Source: Streptomyces sp. NBC_00234 (GTDB lineage Bacteria; Actinomycetota; Actinomycetes; Streptomycetales; Streptomycetaceae). From it: a stretch of DNA of 64,000 nucleotides. Below the pieces are notes generated by a model. It was not told the DNA's origin and made no database searches. It worked only from the letters and a program-made list of their open reading frames with translations. Made by a program: the position numbers and the translations under genes. Within the stretch, counting starts at the first letter, position 1; the number at the start of each line of letters is the position of its first letter. Where the stretch lies: the NCBI RefSeq assembly GCF_036195325.1, contig NZ_CP108101.1:4278001-4342000 (forward strand), in the 5' to 3' direction. Below, piece by piece: positions 60,943 to 64,000 of this stretch.

Positions 60943-63072
60943 GTGGCTCGCTCTGTGCGCGGCCGTACCGCTCTGACGTCTTTGGCCGTTCTCGCCGCCA
61001 CCGTGGGTGTGTTGCCCGGTGCGCAGGCGGCTCCTGTGGCCGCCGGAGCCGCCGTCGCCGATCCCGTACCGACGACCGGTCGGGGTATCGAGCTCTCCGG
61101 CGGGCTGCTCCACACGGTGGAGCAGTCGCCGAGCGACAGGCCGTACATCACTCAACGGCGGGTCGCGGCCGACGCGTCGGCGGTCGGCGGACCGGAGTAC
61201 ATGAACTACGTCGGTGAGTACGCCGACGGGGCCCACCTCAAGGCGGTGCCGTGCGACGCGGGTTCCTGCGTCCGCATCACGGGCGCGGGCAACGGCCGCT
61301 ACGGCGTCGTGTTCGTCGACGGATCCGGCACCGAGAGCCTCCAGGTCTGGTTCACCAAGAACTCGCTCCACTCCGACGACGTCAGCGCGAGCTCCGTGGT
61401 GCCGGTGGACCTGACCGGTTCGTACTACGTCATGAACGCCGGTTCGCCCGGCACCCAGTACGTCGACGGCCGGCTCAACTACCGCAGCAACGACGTCCGG
61501 ATGACCCGGGCGGTCGCCGCTGCGAGCATCTGGGGCACCCGGCTGTGGACCGCGAGTTCGACGGCCGGTGCGCTGACCGTGCTCGACATCGAGCAGAAGA
61601 AGGTCGTCGAGACGGTCGCCACGGGCGCGCCCTGCGTGATCAAGGAAGTGCGGGCGGTCGGCCGCTGGGTCTACTGGAACTGCGGCCCGGCCGGTGCGGC
61701 CGGGGTCTGGGACCGTACGGCGAAGAAGTCGCTCGCGGTTCCGTCCGGACCGGCACTGGTCGGTGACGGCTATCTCGTCCGGCACGACCGGACCGCCGGG
61801 AAGCTGATGCTCACCGACTTCCACACGGGCGCGGTCGCGGCCCCCCGCGCGGTCGCCGACCTGCCCGCGGGGAACACCGCCGACCAGCGCGGACTCACCT
61901 GGGCGGTCGACAAGTTCGGCGGGGACATCGCGTACCTCGACGCCGCCCACGCGGCCCACGTCGTGCCGAGCGGGGTGCCCACCCAGCCGCTGGAGAAGAT
62001 CTCGGCGGACCAGGACGACACCTACCTCGACCTCAAGGACACCAGCGGCGGGCAGGTCTGGTCGAGCGCCTGGCAGCTCAGCAAGCCCGCGACGTGGACC
62101 TTCACCGTGAAGGACGGGTACGGGCGGACGGTCAGGACCATGAAGGGCGGCGGCGGTACCGAGGCCGACCTCGTCTGGGACGGACGCACCGACACGGGCG
62201 AGTACACCTACAGCGGTCCGCACACCTGGAGCCTCTCCGCGACCGCGAGCGAGGGCTCCGGCGCGTACAACGTCACGGGCACGATCGGTGTCTCGGGTGG
62301 CCGCCAGGGCTTCCACGACCAGGCGTACCACAGCTACGGGGACCTGATCACGTTCAACTCGAAGGGCACGCTGACCCAGCAGTTCGGGCAGCGGAACGGG
62401 GTGTTCTCCGGGAAGTCCTCCGGTGCGGGCTGGCCGGCCGGCAGTGTCGCCATCCCGTTCGCGGACACGGGCAGCGACCGCTGCGCCGAGCTGCTGGTGC
62501 GGATGCCGACCGGGGAGCTGCGCCGCTACTCGGGCCGCTGCGGCGGGGCGTACACCCCGTCGAGCAGCCATGCCTCGCTGGGCACGGGCTGGCAGCAGTA
62601 CGACGTACTGACGTCGACCGGAGACCTGAACGGAGACGCCAGGCCCGATCTGGTCAGCCGTCAGAAGTCCACCGGTGACGTCTACTTCCACGCCGGAGCG
62701 GCGGGCGGGAAGTTCGCCGCCCGGGTGAAGATCGGCAGCGCCCTGGGAAAGTACGCGCGGATGACGGGCGTCGGGGACATCACCGGTGACGGCAAGGCCG
62801 ACCTGCTCGCCCACGACCGCAACGGCGGACTGTGGCGCTACGACGGCCTGGGCACCGGCCGGTTCGCGGGCCGGGCGCTGGTCGCCTCGGACTGGGGCCG
62901 TTCGTACAACGTCGTGGTGGGGGTCGGCGACATCACCGGGGACGGCAGGCCGGACCTGGTCGAGCGGGACACGAGCGGCCGGCTCTTCCGCAACAACGGC
63001 AACGGCAAGGGCGCCTTCAGCAGCCGTACGCAGATCGGGACCGGCTGGCACGTCTACAAGGGGATCTTCTGA
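60943..63072 (+). CDS. secreted FG-GAP/VCBS repeat protein
   Basis: 709 residues from GTG with GGGGAGGG upstream (VARSVRGRTALTSLAVLAAT, signal peptide cleaved after GAQA). Residues ~40-360 look like a beta-propeller-type region. A FlgD/Ig-like domain with WDGRTDTGEYTYSGPHTW follows, and the last ~150 residues hold three FG-GAP-like repeats (GDLNGDARPDLV, GDITGDGKADLL, GDITGDGRPDLV) that bind calcium in known proteins. Extracellular and probably adhesive or carbohydrate-related; no catalytic motif seen. The stop overlaps the next gene's ATG (TGATG), so the two are coupled. Confidence 0.82.
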   Translation: MARSVRGRTALTSLAVLAATVGVLPGAQAAPVAAGAAVADPVPTTGRGIELSGGLLHTVEQSPSDRPYITQRRVAADASAVGGPEYMNYVGEYADGAHLKAVPCDAGSCVRITGAGNGRYGVVFVDGSGTESLQVWFTKNSLHSDDVSASSVVPVDLTGSYYVMNAGSPGTQYVDGRLNYRSNDVRMTRAVAAASIWGTRLWTASSTAGALTVLDIEQKKVVETVATGAPCVIKEVRAVGRWVYWNCGPAGAAGVWDRTAKKSLAVPSGPALVGDGYLVRHDRTAGKLMLTDFHTGAVAAPRAVADLPAGNTADQRGLTWAVDKFGGDIAYLDAAHAAHVVPSGVPTQPLEKISADQDDTYLDLKDTSGGQVWSSAWQLSKPATWTFTVKDGYGRTVRTMKGGGGTEADLVWDGRTDTGEYTYSGPHTWSLSATASEGSGAYNVTGTIGVSGGRQGFHDQAYHSYGDLITFNSKGTLTQQFGQRNGVFSGKSSGAGWPAGSVAIPFADTGSDRCAELLVRMPTGELRRYSGRCGGAYTPSSSHASLGTGWQQYDVLTSTGDLNGDARPDLVSRQKSTGDVYFHAGAAGGKFAARVKIGSALGKYARMTGVGDITGDGKADLLAHDRNGGLWRYDGLGTGRFAGRALVASDWGRSYNVVVGVGDITGDGRPDLVERDTSGRLFRNNGNGKGAFSSRTQIGTGWHVYKGIF

Positions 63073-64000
63073 TGACGCCGAAGGGCGTACGCGGACGTGG
63101 CGACGGTCCGTCCGCCGAGCGGCCGGGAGGCGCGGGCGCCCGTCGTGGGCGCCGGCTGCTCCTCCTCGCCGTCGCGGGCGCGGTGCTGGCCTCCGGGCTG
63201 CTCTCCACCGGGTCGCCGAAGGCCGAGGCGGCGGAGCCCGTCGTGCCGTCCTGGGTGATCCCGCTGTACTACGAGGACGTCGCGAGCGGTATCCATCGGG
63301 CGTGCACCGGAATCGTGCTGTCCAGGACGAAGACGCTCGCGACCCCGGACTGCGTCACCGGGATGGACGAGTCGGACTTCGACTGGGACTACGACCTGAG
63401 AACGGGCCAGCTGAGCGGCGGCGGCAACATGACCGCCTACCACAGCCATCCTCAGTACAGCGCTACGAGCCGCCGGGCCGCTCTCACCGTCACCACCCGC
63501 CGGACCGTCGACAGCAGCGGCAAGCCAGCCCTGGCCTCGGCGGCCGACGCGGCGCTGTGGGCGCCCGGGGCGAAGGCGGTCTTCCACTCCTGGTCCGGTC
63601 TCGACCTCGACTCCGCGCCCCGCGTACGCCACAGCGAACAGGTCGTCGTGACGTCGTGGTCGCAGTGCTCCTCTCTCCTCGGCCGCTTCGTGCCCCGGGA
63701 GACGCTGTGCACGGTGCCCGCTCCCGGGGCTCCGCCGGTCGCCGACGAGGACCGCTGCTTCGGTGACGCGGGCGGCGCGCTGGTGGCGGGCGGCAAGCTC
63801 ATCGCCGTTTCGGCGACCCGGGCGACCGGCTGCGCGTCGGGCGGGGTGCGGCTCTACACCCGTATCGCCTCCTACCGGCAGCTCGTCGACGAGTGGACCA
63901 GGGACACCGACAGCGACTACCGCTTCCCCGGCAGCGTGCTGGCCACGGAGTCGAACGGCCTCGTCGACGTCTGTACGACGACGTCGGACCGCAAGCTCTG
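63072..64000 (+). CDS. secreted trypsin-fold pseudoprotease (3' end outside window)
   Basis: At least 309 residues, cut by the window end. Signal or anchor segment LLLLAVAGAVLASGLLSTGS. The body follows the S1 trypsin pattern but with lost catalytic residues. The CTGxxL...TAAHC block reads CTGIVLSRTKTLATPDC, with no His, and the GDSGG block reads CFGDAGGAL with Ala233 in place of the nucleophile Ser. The Asp region (SAADAALWAP) is kept. It is therefore most likely a non-catalytic serine protease homologue, perhaps a binding partner of the coupled FG-GAP protein just upstream. Confidence 0.75.
   Translation, partial: MTPKGVRGRGDGPSAERPGGAGARRGRRLLLLAVAGAVLASGLLSTGSPKAEAAEPVVPSWVIPLYYEDVASGIHRACTGIVLSRTKTLATPDCVTGMDESDFDWDYDLRTGQLSGGGNMTAYHSHPQYSATSRRAALTVTTRRTVDSSGKPALASAADAALWAPGAKAVFHSWSGLDLDSAPRVRHSEQVVVTSWSQCSSLLGRFVPRETLCTVPAPGAPPVADEDRCFGDAGGALVAGGKLIAVSATRATGCASGGVRLYTRIASYRQLVDEWTRDTDSDYRFPGSVLATESNGLVDVCTTTSDRKL

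Overview
The window is Streptomyces-type chromosome: GC-rich, many GTG starts, strong purine-rich ribosome binding sites, and bldC, lsr2, a valine dehydrogenase and the full set of late purine genes. The gene order from dnaX to the DEAD-box helicase matches, from memory, the conserved core of Streptomyces chromosomes (the SCO4067 to SCO4096 neighbourhood of S. coelicolor). No database search was possible.

Layout. 1-5014: end of cobN, a secreted lysyl oxidase-like protein, an alpha/beta hydrolase, then a carotenoid oxygenase and a TetR regulator that have both lost their 5' ends at one head-to-head junction, and an unlisted 53-residue putative zinc protein. 5015-19515: a 14.4-kb genomic island between perfect 118-bp direct repeats. 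The right repeat is the 3' part of an intact tRNA-Ser(GGA) gene plus its terminator. Paired TGCAACC boxes with 12-bp spacing lie just inside each end and look like integrase arm sites. From left to right the island holds a membrane protein plus an HD/HSP90-like ATPase, a SHOCT protein, a two-gene operon whose products share an NQVNTG motif, an HD phosphohydrolase, a truncated Nudix gene, an IS256-family element with a frameshifted transposase, the catalytic C-terminal part of a tyrosine integrase, and a complete four-gene type III CBASS operon (CD-NTase, HORMA, TRIP13-like ATPase, Cap4 SAVED nuclease). It looks like an integrative element (AICE-like) that lost its mobility functions through an IS-mediated deletion and now persists as a defence island.

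19516-35000: tRNA-Ser, SRP RNA, dnaX, purD, a degenerate M48-like membrane protein, an N,N-dimethylformamidase-like protein, purC, three tRNA-Gly genes, lsr2, and the translationally coupled purS-purQ-purL operon followed by an ArsR-type regulator and an M23 peptidase. 35000-46000: a membrane-anchored protein, a mycothiol-dependent-type enzyme, a META lipoprotein, a Tat-exported sulfatase preceded by a 30-codon leader peptide ending in Cys codons, purF, purM, a DUF3073 protein, valine dehydrogenase and a conserved hypothetical gene. 46000-64000: bldC, tRNA-Asp, hrpA, a DsbA/CcdA-type thiol redox pair, a tRNA cluster (Phe, Asp, Glu), a metallophosphoesterase, a coupled zincin plus two crcB fluoride-channel genes, a Pro-rich lipoprotein, a DEAD-box helicase with an RGG/RPSFNRD repeat tail, a secreted FG-GAP protein and a trypsin-fold pseudoprotease cut by the window end.

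Seven purine genes (purD, C, S, Q, L, F, M) are spread over about 21 kb in five transcription units. Together they cover most of the route to AIR and SAICAR; purN, purE, purK and purB are not here. The island genes would act in phage defence: the CD-NTase, licensed by HORMA and TRIP13, makes a cyclic oligonucleotide that activates the Cap4 nuclease.
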